Assembly (NCBI RefSeq): GCF_900102785.1
Contig: NZ_FNGC01000004.1
Coordinates: 124,001 to 188,000, forward strand
Direction: 5' to 3'
Length of the DNA stretch: 64,000 nt
From: Arthrobacter sp. ok362
Lineage (GTDB): Bacteria; Actinomycetota; Actinomycetes; Actinomycetales; Micrococcaceae
Part shown: piece by piece, positions 34,436-44,173 of the stretch
Layout of the letters: every line of letters begins with the position of its first letter
Numbering within the stretch: position 1 is the first letter of the stretch
Notes under the pieces: model-generated
Databases searched by the model: none
What the model was told of the DNA's origin: nothing
The model's input: only the letters and a program-made list of their open reading frames with translations
Position numbers and translations under genes: made by a program

Positions 34436-34906
34436 ATGCAGACAGTGTACGAAGCTGCCGGCGGTGCCGACTTTTTCCTGACGCTGGCGGACGCATGGCA
34501 TACCAGGGCAATGGCGGACGAGGTGGTCGGGCACGCGTTCAGCCATGGCTTCCATCCCGAGCATAGGCGGCGGCTCGCCGCCTACTGGGCGGAGGCCTTA
34601 GGTGGGCCGACGACCTATACAGACTCCTACGGCGACGAGACATCAGTGGTCCGGATGCATAGCGGCAACGGGCCGCACGAGGACATGGATCGTAGGGCGA
34701 TCGTCTGCTTCGATCAGGCACTGACCGACGTCGGACTCACCGACGACAACCGTCTCCGCAAGGTGCTGCACGACTACTTTGCCTGGGCAGCCTCCACCAC
34801 GATGTCCCGGTACCACCGCTCCTCAGATGACGTTCCAGACGGACTGCCCATCCAACACTGGTCCTGGGACGGGCCCGTCGGAGGGATGGGTTCAGAAGAC
34901 ATCTGA
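34436..34906 (+). CDS. Truncated (group II-like) haemoglobin
   Basis: 156 residues. The globin pattern includes F-F-L-T-L-A-D-A-W-H at the N terminus, Y-W-A-E-A-L-G-G-P and the heme-pocket stretch M-H-S-G-N-G-P-H-E-D-M-D (about 66-77). A long loop (Y-T-D-S-Y-G-D-E-T-S) separates the helices. Proposed roles are oxygen or NO handling. Stands alone. Confidence 0.82.
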   Translation: MQTVYEAAGGADFFLTLADAWHTRAMADEVVGHAFSHGFHPEHRRRLAAYWAEALGGPTTYTDSYGDETSVVRMHSGNGPHEDMDRRAIVCFDQALTDVGLTDDNRLRKVLHDYFAWAASTTMSRYHRSSDDVPDGLPIQHWSWDGPVGGMGSEDI

Positions 34907-35449
34907 TCGCTCAGCTCGCCGCGGGGGCTGTCATACTCTGACCACGGCCGTCAACGTCGAATGCACAACGCGGACAAGCATGCCCAAGCCGGAGTTGTTT
35001 GATCTTGCACGCAGCATCGACGCCCACAAGGACTCGTGCGGTCGAGAAGCTGGTCCTGGCCCGCTATCTCCAGACGCTCATTGAGACACGCAATCGACAC
35101 CTCACGGCGGACCCTCAGCAGGGATAACTGGTTTCCGCCGCCGAAGGCTTTGGCCACGAGTCGGTCTCCGACGTCGTCTGCGGACATCCGCTGCAAAGAA
35201 CCAGACGCCGGTTGAGTATTACGTCGTCTCGAAGGAGCGCGACCACAACAACGGTGGCGTCCCACACGGCGGCGACCCCAGCAGTACGCTTCTGGTCCCG
35301 CGAACGGATACCCATGCCATGAGCCTAACGAGGGCGTTACCAGGGCGCCTCCACGAACGAATAGAACCCTTTAGCGACCCGCGCCTCTCTGCTTTTGGAA
35401 GTCACGGCTGAAAAGTGTTCCCAAGGTTGAGGAGTCAGGGCGCAAAAAA
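34907..35449. other. Region without a clear gene
   Basis: Short frames only. One beginning M-P-K-P-E-L-F-D-L-A-R-S-I-D at 34980 resembles part of a real protein but soon stops, and a related stretch (R-Y-L-Q-T-L-I-E-T-R-N) continues in another frame. This looks like a decayed gene at the border of the accessory segment. Confidence 0.4.
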
Positions 35450-35483
35450 GCGGCGGCCAGTCCTGTCTAGGACCGGCCGCCGC
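35444..35483 (-). terminator. Rho-independent terminator of the small membrane protein gene
   Basis: Arms GCGGCGGCC and GGCCGCCGC (35450-35483), with an inner GTCCT/AGGAC pair, followed on the minus strand by six T (35444-35449). Confidence 0.85.
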
Positions 35484-35504
35484 GAATAGGGATCAGATTG
35501 TGCG

Positions 35505-35657
35505 TCAGGCCTTAGCCTTTCGCTTCACCCAGCCCCAGACAGCCGTCGCCACCAGCAGCACCAGGCCGATGATGGCCAACCAAAGCAGTCCCTTCACGGC
35601 GAAGCCAAGGATCGAAAGAATAAGCCAAATGATAAGTAGTGTGATTATTAGTCCCAT
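35505..35657 (-). CDS. 50-residue hydrophobic membrane protein
   Basis: Starts M-G-L-I-I-T-L-L-I-I-W-L-I-L-S-I-L-G-F-A, then a second hydrophobic segment and a basic end (V-K-R-K-A-K-A). Two membrane helices with a short turn. A textbook terminator follows, supporting a real gene. Similar tiny hydrophobic proteins are common in actinobacteria; no function known. Confidence 0.75.
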   Translation of the reverse strand: MGLIITLLIIWLILSILGFAVKGLLWLAIIGLVLLVATAVWGWVKRKAKA

Positions 35658-35977
35658 ACCGGAAGCTTATGCCACCCCAGTGATCGCGTGGCACTGTCAG
35701 AGATCTGACGGCGCGCCTGTTCGAATAGAGATCAGCTCGGGACGAACACGGTGGACTGTCTTTACTCGTGCATGGTTCCCGTTCTGTGAATTGCAGCGGT
35801 AAATGGCGGCTTTCTCGCAGCGCTAAATGTCACCCCGCTGCACGCAAGACCATCCTGATGTGGGGCGCGGTGGGGCCATCGTGTTTAGAGACTTCAACCT
35901 TTGAATCGGTGGACCCACGAGGAGCTCCGTCCGCGGAGCACTCGCGCACGCCGCCGCCGGCGGGAACGCTCACCTGC
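35658..35977. other. Region without an intact gene
   Basis: No supportable reading frame. Minus-strand sequence just downstream of the esterase fragment does not continue that protein in any frame I can align, so the breakpoint lies near 36010. Confidence 0.4.
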
Positions 35978-36253
35978 TCACCGTCGGCCCCACCGAGGGA
36001 GCACACCCACGGGGAGGGGTTCGTCGCCAACATCTTCGCGTACCCACACGTTGAGGTTCAGGCAGTCCTCGCTGAATTCGTTATCGGCTTCGAACCAGCT
36101 GGTGTTCCCGGCTTGGAACGGTGCGGGACCTTTCTGGTCGTAGGGCAGGTCGGGATTGAACGGCAGCAGGGTGGGGCGGCGGAACCGTTCCGCGGTGGCG
36201 TAGGGGATCCCGAGCCAGGACCGCACTGCGTGCGGTGCGGGGGTCTCGGTCAT
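35978..36253 (-). pseudogene. Carboxylesterase type B, N-terminal fragment
   Basis: 91 residues. V-R-S-W-L-G-I-P-Y-A and N-E-F-S-E-D-C-L-N-L-N-V-W-V are the family's N-terminal signatures, but the protein stops before the oxyanion hole and the G-x-S-x-G nucleophile. The ATG overlaps the rarA stop as ATGA, so it was once the second gene of that operon. Confidence 0.75.
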
Positions 36254-37604
36254 GTGAGGGGTCCGTTCGGAGAAGGGTCAGTGTGCGTCGGATTTGGGGG
36301 TGGGGTCGCGCTGTCGCCGTTCCGGAGCTGCGCCCAGTGACGTAGCCGTGCGGTAATGGCTCGCTCGTAACCGCCGGTGGTGGGTTCGTAGAAGGTCTCC
36401 CGGGGCATGCCGTCCGGGAAGTAGTTCGCGCCGGAGAACCCGGTCTCGGTGTCGGTGTCGGGGTCGTACTGGTATCCGTCGCCGTAGCCCAGGTCCTTCA
36501 TGAGGCGGGTCGGCGCGTTGAGGATGTTCGCCGGCGGCATTAGCGAGCCGGTGCGTTTCGCCGCGGCGCGCGCCTTATTGAACCCGCGGTACACGCCGAT
36601 CGACTTCGGCGCGGTTGCGAGGTAGACGACCGCTTGTGCGATGGCGAGTTCTCCTTCGGGGGAGCCCAGGCGTTCGTAGACGTCCCAGGCGGCGAGTGCC
36701 TGTTGGACGGCGTTCGGGTCGGCCATGCCGATGTCTTCGGTGGCGAATCGGGTGATGCGGCGGGCGATGAAAAGCGGGTCTTCGCCGCCGTCGAGCATCC
36801 GCGCCAACCAGTACAGGGCTGCGTCCGGGTCGGAGCCGCGCATCGACTTGTGGAGCGCGGAGATGGGGTTGTAGTGGCCTTCCTGCGATTTGTCGTACAG
36901 CGGTGCCCGTTTCTGCACGGCGGCGGCGAGGACGGCCGGGCCGACGGGTGCGGCCAGGGCTTGCACCTGCTCAATCATGTTTAGCAAGTACCGGCCGTCA
37001 CCATCCGCCATCGCGATCAGCGCCTGCCGGGCCTCATCAGTCAGTGGCAGCGGCCGACCGAGGAGCGCTTCGGCGCGGGTGATGAGGGTGCTGAGCGCGG
37101 CGTCGTCCAGGCGCTTCAAGACGAGGACCTGGCTGCGGGACAGCAGCGCGCCGTTGAGTTCGAAGCTGGGGTTCTCTGTGGTCGCGCCGACGAGGACGAC
37201 GGTGCCGTCTTCGACGTAAGGCAGGAATGAGTCCTGCTGGGCGCGGTTGAAGCGGTGGATCTCGTCGACGAACAGCAACGTGCCCTGCCCGACCTCGCGG
37301 CGGCGCTGGCTGCTTGGAACACTTTTCGGAGGTCGGCGACGCCGGAGAAGGTGGCGGAAAGCGGTTCGAACGCGAGGTCGGTCTGTTCGGCGAGCAGCCG
37401 TGCGATCGTGGTCTTCCCGCACCCTGGCGGCCCCCACAGCACCATCGACACCAGCCGCTGCGTGTTGACCATCCGCCCGACCGGCGCGTCCGCGGCCAGC
37501 AGATGGTCCTGCCCGATGACGTCCCGCAAGGTGCGCGGACGGAGCCGGTCAGCCAGAGGCCGCGAGGCGTCATCGACGTCGAACAGCGACGGCGTCTCGC
37601 TCAC
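36250..37604 (-). pseudogene. rarA: Replication-associated recombination protein A (RarA/MgsA), frameshifted
   Basis: Two frames together encode a full-length AAA+ clamp-loader-like ATPase. The first (37604 to about 37306) has R-P-R-T-L-R-D-V-I-G-Q-D-H-L-L and Walker A G-P-P-G-C-G-K-T-T. The second (about 37306 to 36250) has Walker B L-L-F-V-D-E-I-H-R-F-N, sensor 1 V-G-A-T-T-E-N-P-S, and the C-terminal S-M-R-G-S-D-P-D-A-A-L-Y-W-L-A-R-M region. The shift lies near A-A/R-R-R-E-V-G-Q-G, where one missing base would explain it. RarA acts at stalled replication forks. Confidence 0.85.
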
Positions 37605-37960
37605 GGGTGCTGCTGCCGGTGGCGGTCGCCGGCGAGGTCGTAGGAATCGTGCACCAGGTCTCCGATGAGCTGCTTCGTGATCCCGGCGCCGGGCCCGATG
37701 GAGATCCAGTGTTGCTTGTTGAGGTAGTGCCCGATCGTGATCGTGTCGAAGTCGCGGCGGAACGCATCCCCGTGGTGCGGGTCGACCTTCACGGTGACGA
37801 TCTGCAGGTCCGGGTCACCGTCGGTGATGATGAGGAACACCTTGTCGTGCACTTTCCACACATCAAGGTGCGGCGTGAACGGGCGCCCATTCGTGACGTC
37901 TGCGAGCGATGCCGCGACGTCGCGGGCGTGCTGCTGCAGTTGCTCGCCCGAGAGAATCAC
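37601..37960 (-). CDS. MmcQ/YjbR-family protein, copy 1
   Basis: 119 residues. The family pattern includes V-W-K-V-H-D-K-V-F-L, T-V-K-V-D-P-H-H-G-D and the C-terminal G-H-Y-L-N-K-Q-H-W-I-S-I. MmcQ/YjbR proteins have a CyaY-like fold and are suspected DNA-binding proteins. Overlaps rarA by four bases at its end and the second copy at its start. Confidence 0.85.
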   Translation of the reverse strand: MILSGEQLQQHARDVAASLADVTNGRPFTPHLDVWKVHDKVFLIITDGDPDLQIVTVKVDPHHGDAFRRDFDTITIGHYLNKQHWISIGPGAGITKQLIGDLVHDSYDLAGDRHRQQHP

Positions 37961-38343
37961 TGGTCCCTCCGGCCGAACGTTTCAGGGTCGACCGGACGCT
38001 TCGCGTGCGGCAGGTTCTCGACCACGAGCAGGTAAGACTCGGTGACCAGGTCATCGACAAGCCGCTTCTGCAGGTCCCCGCCGGGATGCAGGGTGATCCA
38101 GTGCTGCTTGTTCATGTGGTACCCCGGCGTGATGTCCTCGTGCTCCTCGCGGAGCGCTTTGCCGTCCTCCGGATCCGCCTTGACGATCACGATCGGCTCA
38201 CCAGTGACCTCGGTGACCAGCATGAAGACCTTCCCGCGGACCTTGAACACCTCCCACTCGGGCCCGAAAGGATGCTCCAACCCAGCACCCGGAAGCTCCT
38301 CGACGCGGCTCCGGGCGTACTGCTGCAGCGTGTCACCCTGCAT
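37957..38343 (-). CDS. MmcQ/YjbR-family protein, copy 2
   Basis: 128 residues from the ATG at 38343, which follows AGGAGGACGAAT; the longer open frame to 38952 is the shadow of the TetR gene. W-E-V-F-K-V-R-G-K-V-F-M-L and P-G-Y-H-M-N-K-Q-H-W-I-T-L mark the family. The two adjacent copies are clearly paralogous and arose by tandem duplication. Confidence 0.85.
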   Translation of the reverse strand: MQGDTLQQYARSRVEELPGAGLEHPFGPEWEVFKVRGKVFMLVTEVTGEPIVIVKADPEDGKALREEHEDITPGYHMNKQHWITLHPGGDLQKRLVDDLVTESYLLVVENLPHAKRPVDPETFGRRDQ

Positions 38344-38386
38344 ATTCGTCCTCCTGAGGTCGCTGGCAGGAACAAGCCTATCCGAA

Positions 38387-38406
38387 TATGCGTACGATGG
38401 TACATA
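38387..38406. promoter_or_regulatory. Putative TetR operator between divergent yjbR and tetR
   Basis: TATG(C)GTAC and GTACATA form an imperfect dyad around GATG, 27 bases before the GTG start of the TetR gene. Confidence 0.45.
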
Positions 38407-38433
38407 CTTGGGCTGACATCGAAGGAGGAGTGC

Positions 38434-39009
38434 GTGCGGAAGGGCAAGCCGAATGACCCGGAACGCAGAACCCGGATCCTCCGTGCGGCGCTGGAGGTCA
38501 TCGCGATGGAAGGCGTGCACGCGGCATCGTATCGGCGCATCGCCGCGCAGGCCGGCGTGCCCCTCGGGTCGACGACGTACTACTTCTCCGACCTGGAAAC
38601 ATTGATCGTCAGCGCGTTCAAGACCCTGCGAGACGGACTGGAACCGCGATACGCGGCCCCGTTGAGGGACGCGCGAACCGATGGCGACGTCGTTGACGCG
38701 CTCGTGGCCGCCACGTGCGGTGCGACGGCCCCGACGCTCGACGACATCCGCTTGTACGAGGAGATGCACCGCTACGGCGCGCGCAGCCCACAGGTCGCTG
38801 GTCTTCTCCGCGACTTCCAGGAGGCGTCCCTCGTGATCCTCCGCCGCTCCCTGTCGGACGGCGCAGCCCGAGCTGTCGACGCGCTCATGTGGGGGTGGTG
38901 GAGCTACCGCGCCCTCAACGAGCATGATCGGCTCGACACGGGCATGGTGCACGACGCGTACCGGGCCCTCGTCACTATGGCAGCCACCGAACTAGTACCG
39001 CAGAAGTAG
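38434..39009 (+). CDS. TetR-family transcriptional regulator
   Basis: 191 residues from the GTG at 38434, with GGAGG seven bases upstream. The HTH is Y-R-R-I-A-A-Q-A-G-V-P-L-G-S-T-T-Y-Y-F (about 36-54). It is divergent from the two yjbR genes, separated by 90 bases containing a dyad, so it probably controls them and itself. Confidence 0.87.
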   Translation: MRKGKPNDPERRTRILRAALEVIAMEGVHAASYRRIAAQAGVPLGSTTYYFSDLETLIVSAFKTLRDGLEPRYAAPLRDARTDGDVVDALVAATCGATAPTLDDIRLYEEMHRYGARSPQVAGLLRDFQEASLVILRRSLSDGAARAVDALMWGWWSYRALNEHDRLDTGMVHDAYRALVTMAATELVPQK

Positions 39010-39152
39010 CATCACCGTGTCTGACACCCGCGCGATCCGACCCACCGGCCCCGTCGCACCTGGCTACGCTGCCGAAATGGTCAGGCCTTTCGCTGCGACC
39101 CCATGCATCGCAATTGTTTTCGTTCTTCTGGTGGATGCTCTGTACAGAACAG

Positions 39153-39188
39153 CGAAGGGCGAGACGGCCTTGACCGTCTCGCCCTTCG
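39153..39188. terminator. Bidirectional terminator hairpin, 15-bp stem
   Basis: CGAAGGGCGAGACGG (39153-39167) pairs with CCGTCTCGCCCTTCG (39174-39188) around six bases, between the convergent TetR and aldo/keto reductase genes. Confidence 0.85.
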
Positions 39189-39203
39189 TTCATGTGCGGG
39201 TGA

Positions 39204-40546
<1,343 letters not shown>

Positions 40547-40662
40547 TGCTATTCCTTACGTCCATAGATTGGACCGCTTCGGTGGTCGGGGTGTGCCCGA
40601 GCATGTTGGCTGGCAGCACGTCCTCAACGCCTTTAGCGGATATAGACAGTATATGCACAGTT

Positions 40663-40677
40663 TGGCAGTCACTGCCA
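40663..40677. promoter_or_regulatory. Putative TetR operator, perfect palindrome
   Basis: TGGCAGT-C-ACTGCCA lies between the divergent monooxygenase and TetR genes. Confidence 0.6.
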
Positions 40678-40689
40678 CAAAGAACGCTG

Positions 40690-40695
40690 TATGCT
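40690..40695 (+). promoter_or_regulatory. Possible -10 element of a leaderless TetR transcript
   Basis: TATGCT ends seven bases before the GTG at 40702, and no ribosome site is present, so transcription may begin at the start codon. The -35 region is not obvious. Confidence 0.35.
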
Positions 40696-40701
40696 CATTG
40701 A

Positions 40702-41316
40702 GTGAGCCAGAAAACGAGTGCAGGGCGCGGACTGAGACAACGGACACGAGACGCCGTCCGAGCGCAGATCGCTGACGTCGCTCTCGTGATGTTCGACGAG
40801 CAAGGCTTCGACGAGACCACGGTCGACCAGATCACATCAGCCGTCGACATCTCCCCCCGAAGCTTCTTCCGGTACTTCGCTTCCAAGGAAGATGTCGTCC
40901 TGGGTGACCCGATGATCTACGGCGAGCCCGTTCGCCAGCGTCTTGCCCAGGGCCTGGAATCCATGCCGGTATGGGAGGCCCTGAGGTGGGGATTCGAGGC
41001 GGTCATCGAGACCGTTGAATCAGACCCTGAGTGGGCGCTGCGTGCGGCCAGGGTGATGATTAGTACTCCTTCTCTGCGCGCTCGGAACACGGAAAAGCAC
41101 TTAGCGTGGATGACTGTTCTCGAGCCGCTGGTCGCCGGCGCCATGACTGGCCCCGAAGCAGATCGCCACTATCAGGCGCGGGCCGTCACCCTGTGCGCCC
41201 TGACCTGCCTCGACGCCTACTCCGCTGAGTGGGTACACCGCGGCGGCGACGTGCCATCACGGGTGCTGCTCGATGACGCCTTCCGGATGCTCAAACCCGC
41301 AATCCTGACCGAATAG
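40702..41316 (+). CDS. TetR-family transcriptional regulator
   Basis: 204 residues from GTG. The HTH is T-V-D-Q-I-T-S-A-V-D-I-S-P-R-S-F-F-R-Y-F (about 39-58), the F-F-R-Y-F-x-S-K-E form seen in MftR/SACE-like actinobacterial TetR proteins. Divergent from the monooxygenase and reductase pair, which it probably represses through the palindrome at 40663. Confidence 0.88.
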   Translation: MSQKTSAGRGLRQRTRDAVRAQIADVALVMFDEQGFDETTVDQITSAVDISPRSFFRYFASKEDVVLGDPMIYGEPVRQRLAQGLESMPVWEALRWGFEAVIETVESDPEWALRAARVMISTPSLRARNTEKHLAWMTVLEPLVAGAMTGPEADRHYQARAVTLCALTCLDAYSAEWVHRGGDVPSRVLLDDAFRMLKPAILTE

Positions 41317-41404
41317 CCACCTTGGCCAAGCGGGCCCACGTGTCCGACAGTGCCACCTCGGCGACCGCCTCCGCACGGCCCACTCGACCTCCAAACACGC
41401 CACC

Positions 41405-41600
41405 CCAACATCGACGACGTCCCCGGCTGAGGACTTCTACAGGGAGTCGAGTTCGTCACTGATCCCGAGACGAAGAACCCTCGAACCAGTTCGGCAGCGA
41501 AGTCATCGGCGTTTGGTTCGAAATCGGTCTGCGCCCGAACATCGTGCAATCCATCACAGCAGCATCATTCTCCGGATGGCACCGCCGCTGACCCACAGCG
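41405..41600 (+). pseudogene. Possible class III aminotransferase remnant
   Basis: A stretch reads G-V-E-F-V-T-D-P-E-T-K-N-P, a common sequence near the end of class III aminotransferases, then continues in a shifted frame. Too short and broken to be functional. The identification is weak. Confidence 0.3.
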
Positions 41601-41749
41601 GCGACCAGCGCGACACGAGACTTCGCATCCTGGACCAAGCACCTACCCCGTGCCGAGGACCTCGCCACGCAACGCGCCCGACCCGTGGCGGGCGCCCATT
41701 TTGAACCCGGCACCCGCTGCCGCTGTATACGCGGCGGAGGTCTCAGCGA

Positions 41750-41998
41750 CGCGTCAGCGCCTTCACGGGCAGCGATCTCGAGGTATTGCTCCGCAGCGCC
41801 GCCGCCGAGCACATCGTTCTTGCCGGTATCACCACCAGCGGCGTCGTAGTCTCCACCGTCCGCCAGGCCGCCGATATGGACTATCGCATCACCGTCCTCG
41901 AGGATGCCTGTGCCGACCCTGATACCGAGGTTCACCGTGTCCTTATGGATGAGGTCTTCCCGAGACAAGCGGTTGTCACCTCGACTGTTGCCTGGTAG
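41750..41998 (+). pseudogene. Isochorismatase-family hydrolase, C-terminal fragment
   Basis: The open frame reads R-V-S-A-F-T-G-S-D-L-E-V-L-L-R-S then I-V-L-A-G-I-T-T-S-G-V-V-V-S-T-V-R-Q-A-A, where Cys in the usual G-x-x-T-x-x-C-V is replaced by G-V (Ser/Gly). The N-terminal two thirds, with the catalytic Asp and Lys, are missing. The replaced Cys and the truncation both indicate no activity. Confidence 0.65.
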
Positions 41999-42206
41999 AG
42001 ACCGTCGCCTGAACTCAACCTGAATCTTGTAGACGACCGTTCATGAGACTGCCCCGACGTCGGCTTTCAATGTGGACTTGCGCGCTTTGCGGCGGCGTTC
42101 TGTGACCGCTCTCTGTCGCTAGTCACCGACGACGAGTACGATCGCGGCAGCTTCCGATGGGCCCGTCCTCCCAGTTACGCGAATGCGGGGGTTGTAGGCT
42201 CAGAGC

Positions 42207-43043
42207 ATGTCAGCTCATTGGGGGATGCAGACTCAGCGCGGAAGAGCACTGCTTGTTTTGGCCGGACTCGTGCTTGCGCTGGCGGGTTGTGCGTACAGTG
42301 ATCCGCCTGAGCAACCAGTTAGCTCATTGCCTGAAGGGGCCACGGCGCCTCCCCGGTCCTTTGAGGAAAACGTTGGTGAAGTGGCCCGCTTGCTTGATGC
42401 ATCCGTAACGGACGCTGGCATGCCAACGGAAGCAGAGCCTGCCGGGAAACTGGCCACTGTACTTGCTCCCGGGGACTATGTCGTCAGGGCCGCGTGTGCC
42501 GGCGGCTACTTCGCCAAGCTGACGATCGTCGAGGGCGATGGGCTTCCGCTGTCAACAGACGTTGACTGCGATGCGACCACATTCCAGCGGTTCCTAAGGC
42601 ACGCGGGCGGTCCCATCACGATCAGCGCGATCCCGTCGACCGGCAGGCCCGCAGCCGCCGGGGTTGCCGTAGGGCCCAACACTGACCCCTTGGCTTCAGC
42701 GCAAGAGGACATGGCCGAATGGTCATCAACGCGGCTGAAACCCGCAGTGCCGGGAGAGCAGGCCGGCTCCGCTGCTTCGAATTCCCCCACCAGCTTCGGA
42801 ATGTCCGCCAAACCCGGCACCTACGAACTGCAGTTCTTGTGTGAAGGACCCTCCGGGACCGAACTGTCGGTGGCCAGCTGGTCCGGTGCCGAAGTCGTCG
42901 CCCCGGTGCAAGTCCATTGCAATGGGAACGTCTTCAAAAGGACAGTGCAGCTGGAAGCGGGCACTGACAGAGTGGATTTCACGATGAAGCCCGGCGATGG
43001 CGCGGAGACCCGATACGCTTTCAGGCTCGTTCCGCCCAGGTAG
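42207..43043 (+). CDS. Predicted lipoprotein of unknown function
   Basis: 278 residues. A signal peptide ends in the lipobox L-A-L-A-G-C (Cys at about 28). The mature protein has two similar halves, each a beta-rich unit ending with a Cys next to an aromatic turn (V-D-C-D-A-T-T-F at about 118-125; V-H-C-N-G-N-V-F at about 235-242), each with an upstream C (A-A-C-A-G-G; F-L-C-E-G-P) that could form a disulphide. Surface-anchored; role unknown. Confidence 0.75.
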   Translation: MSAHWGMQTQRGRALLVLAGLVLALAGCAYSDPPEQPVSSLPEGATAPPRSFEENVGEVARLLDASVTDAGMPTEAEPAGKLATVLAPGDYVVRAACAGGYFAKLTIVEGDGLPLSTDVDCDATTFQRFLRHAGGPITISAIPSTGRPAAAGVAVGPNTDPLASAQEDMAEWSSTRLKPAVPGEQAGSAASNSPTSFGMSAKPGTYELQFLCEGPSGTELSVASWSGAEVVAPVQVHCNGNVFKRTVQLEAGTDRVDFTMKPGDGAETRYAFRLVPPR

Positions 43044-43342
43044 CCTCTCACTATCCAGACGCGTCGACGGCGACTTCCATCATTGCCAGGGCGCCGATCA
43101 GCCGGGACGGTACGGCGCCGGTGAAGTGCCACAACAAAGCAAAGGGCAGGAATCCGGGATTCACCACGGTTTTGGCTTAGCCCCTAAGCATTGAGATTTC
43201 TTAGGGGAAATATGAATAAAGCGCAGAGACGCGCTCACGTTGAGTCGCCGTGTTAGGACTGCGGTTCCCGGGTGGTTCCGATCTGGAGTGACACGCGCGC
43301 CCGTTCTGAGGCGCAGCCGGACTGGCGCGTTGTCGCCCGTGA
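43044..43342. other. Intergenic region upstream of the transposition ATPase
   Basis: No gene seen. It contains the inverted repeat CCCCTAAG (43181-43188) / CTTAGGGG (43200-43207) with an 11-base loop. No trace of the transposase that normally precedes such ATPases. Confidence 0.45.
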
Positions 43343-44173
43343 ATGCAGCAACCAGCGCTGCCCCCGCCGCAGCCACGTGAACCGTTAGGCCTCCCTGGGG
43401 CCCGGGCGCCCATCGGTGAATTCGCCACCGCGGTACGCGCCAACCGCCACATCGGCGTCTGCTACGGGCCGCCCAGCGTCGGTAAAACCCTCTCCGCACG
43501 CGCCTACGCCGGCGCGACCGAATGGGAACAATGGCAACGGACCGGTCAAAACCAACACCGAGCCCGTCCCTGCCCGCGTGCTCGAAGCAAGAACAGCATT
43601 CTGGACCCCCACCGTGACCATCAGCCCCCGAGAGATCGATCGGCAACTGCCCGGATCTGCCAGAGAATCTCCTGGGCAGTCGAATACGCCCGGGAAGGCA
43701 ACATCGACGTCTTCGAGCACCGCGACTCCCGGGCATCCGGCCTGACCGAACTCCTCATCATCGACGAGGCCGACCGGCTCAAACCTCCAGCGCTCGAGCA
43801 GGTCAGGGACTACTACGACCGCCACACCATGGGCGTCATCCTTATCGGTATGCCCGGCATCGAAAAACGCCTCGCCCGCTACCCCCAGCTCTACAGCCGC
43901 ATCGGCTTCGCCCACCACTACCGGACCCTCAGCACCGAGGAGCTCACCTTCGTCCTGGCAAACCGCTGGCAGGAACTCGGCCTGAGTATCGACCCCCAGG
44001 ACTTCACCGATGCCGAAGCCATCGCCGCTGTCGCCCGCATCACCAACGGCAACTTCCGGCTCATCCAGCGCCTCTTCACCCAAATCACCCGTATCCGCGA
44101 CATCAACCAGCTCAACAGCATCACCAAGGAAGTCGTCGATGCAGCCCGCGAAACCCTGCTCATCGGCACCTGA
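43343..44173 (+). CDS. TniB/MuB-like AAA+ transposition ATPase with an out-of-frame internal segment
   Basis: 276 codons. Walker A is C-Y-G-P-P-S-V-G-K-T-L-S-A-R, Walker B L-L-I-I-D-E-A-D-R-L, and the sensor region G-V-I-L-I-G-M-P-G-I-E-K-R-L. This is the target-selection ATPase type that works with a DDE transposase. Codons at about 43525-43655 read as nonsense in this frame, while the next frame reads R-V-L-E-A-R-T-A-F-W-T-P-T-V-T-I-S-P, which fits the family. Two compensating indels therefore flank about 40 codons. No transposase gene is present, so this is an orphan remnant. Confidence 0.72.
   Translation: MQQPALPPPQPREPLGLPGARAPIGEFATAVRANRHIGVCYGPPSVGKTLSARAYAGATEWEQWQRTGQNQHRARPCPRARSKNSILDPHRDHQPPRDRSATARICQRISWAVEYAREGNIDVFEHRDSRASGLTELLIIDEADRLKPPALEQVRDYYDRHTMGVILIGMPGIEKRLARYPQLYSRIGFAHHYRTLSTEELTFVLANRWQELGLSIDPQDFTDAEAIAAVARITNGNFRLIQRLFTQITRIRDINQLNSITKEVVDAARETLLIGT

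Noticed and set aside
35830..36033. Minus-strand frame that might continue the carboxylesterase
   Set aside because: Its sequence does not match the expected oxyanion-hole and nucleophile regions, so it is not a simple frameshifted continuation.
43181..43207. Inverted repeat CCCCTAAG/CTTAGGGG considered as a terminator or transposon end
   Set aside because: It lies 140 bases past the lipoprotein gene, has no T-run, and has no matching copy beyond the ATPase gene.
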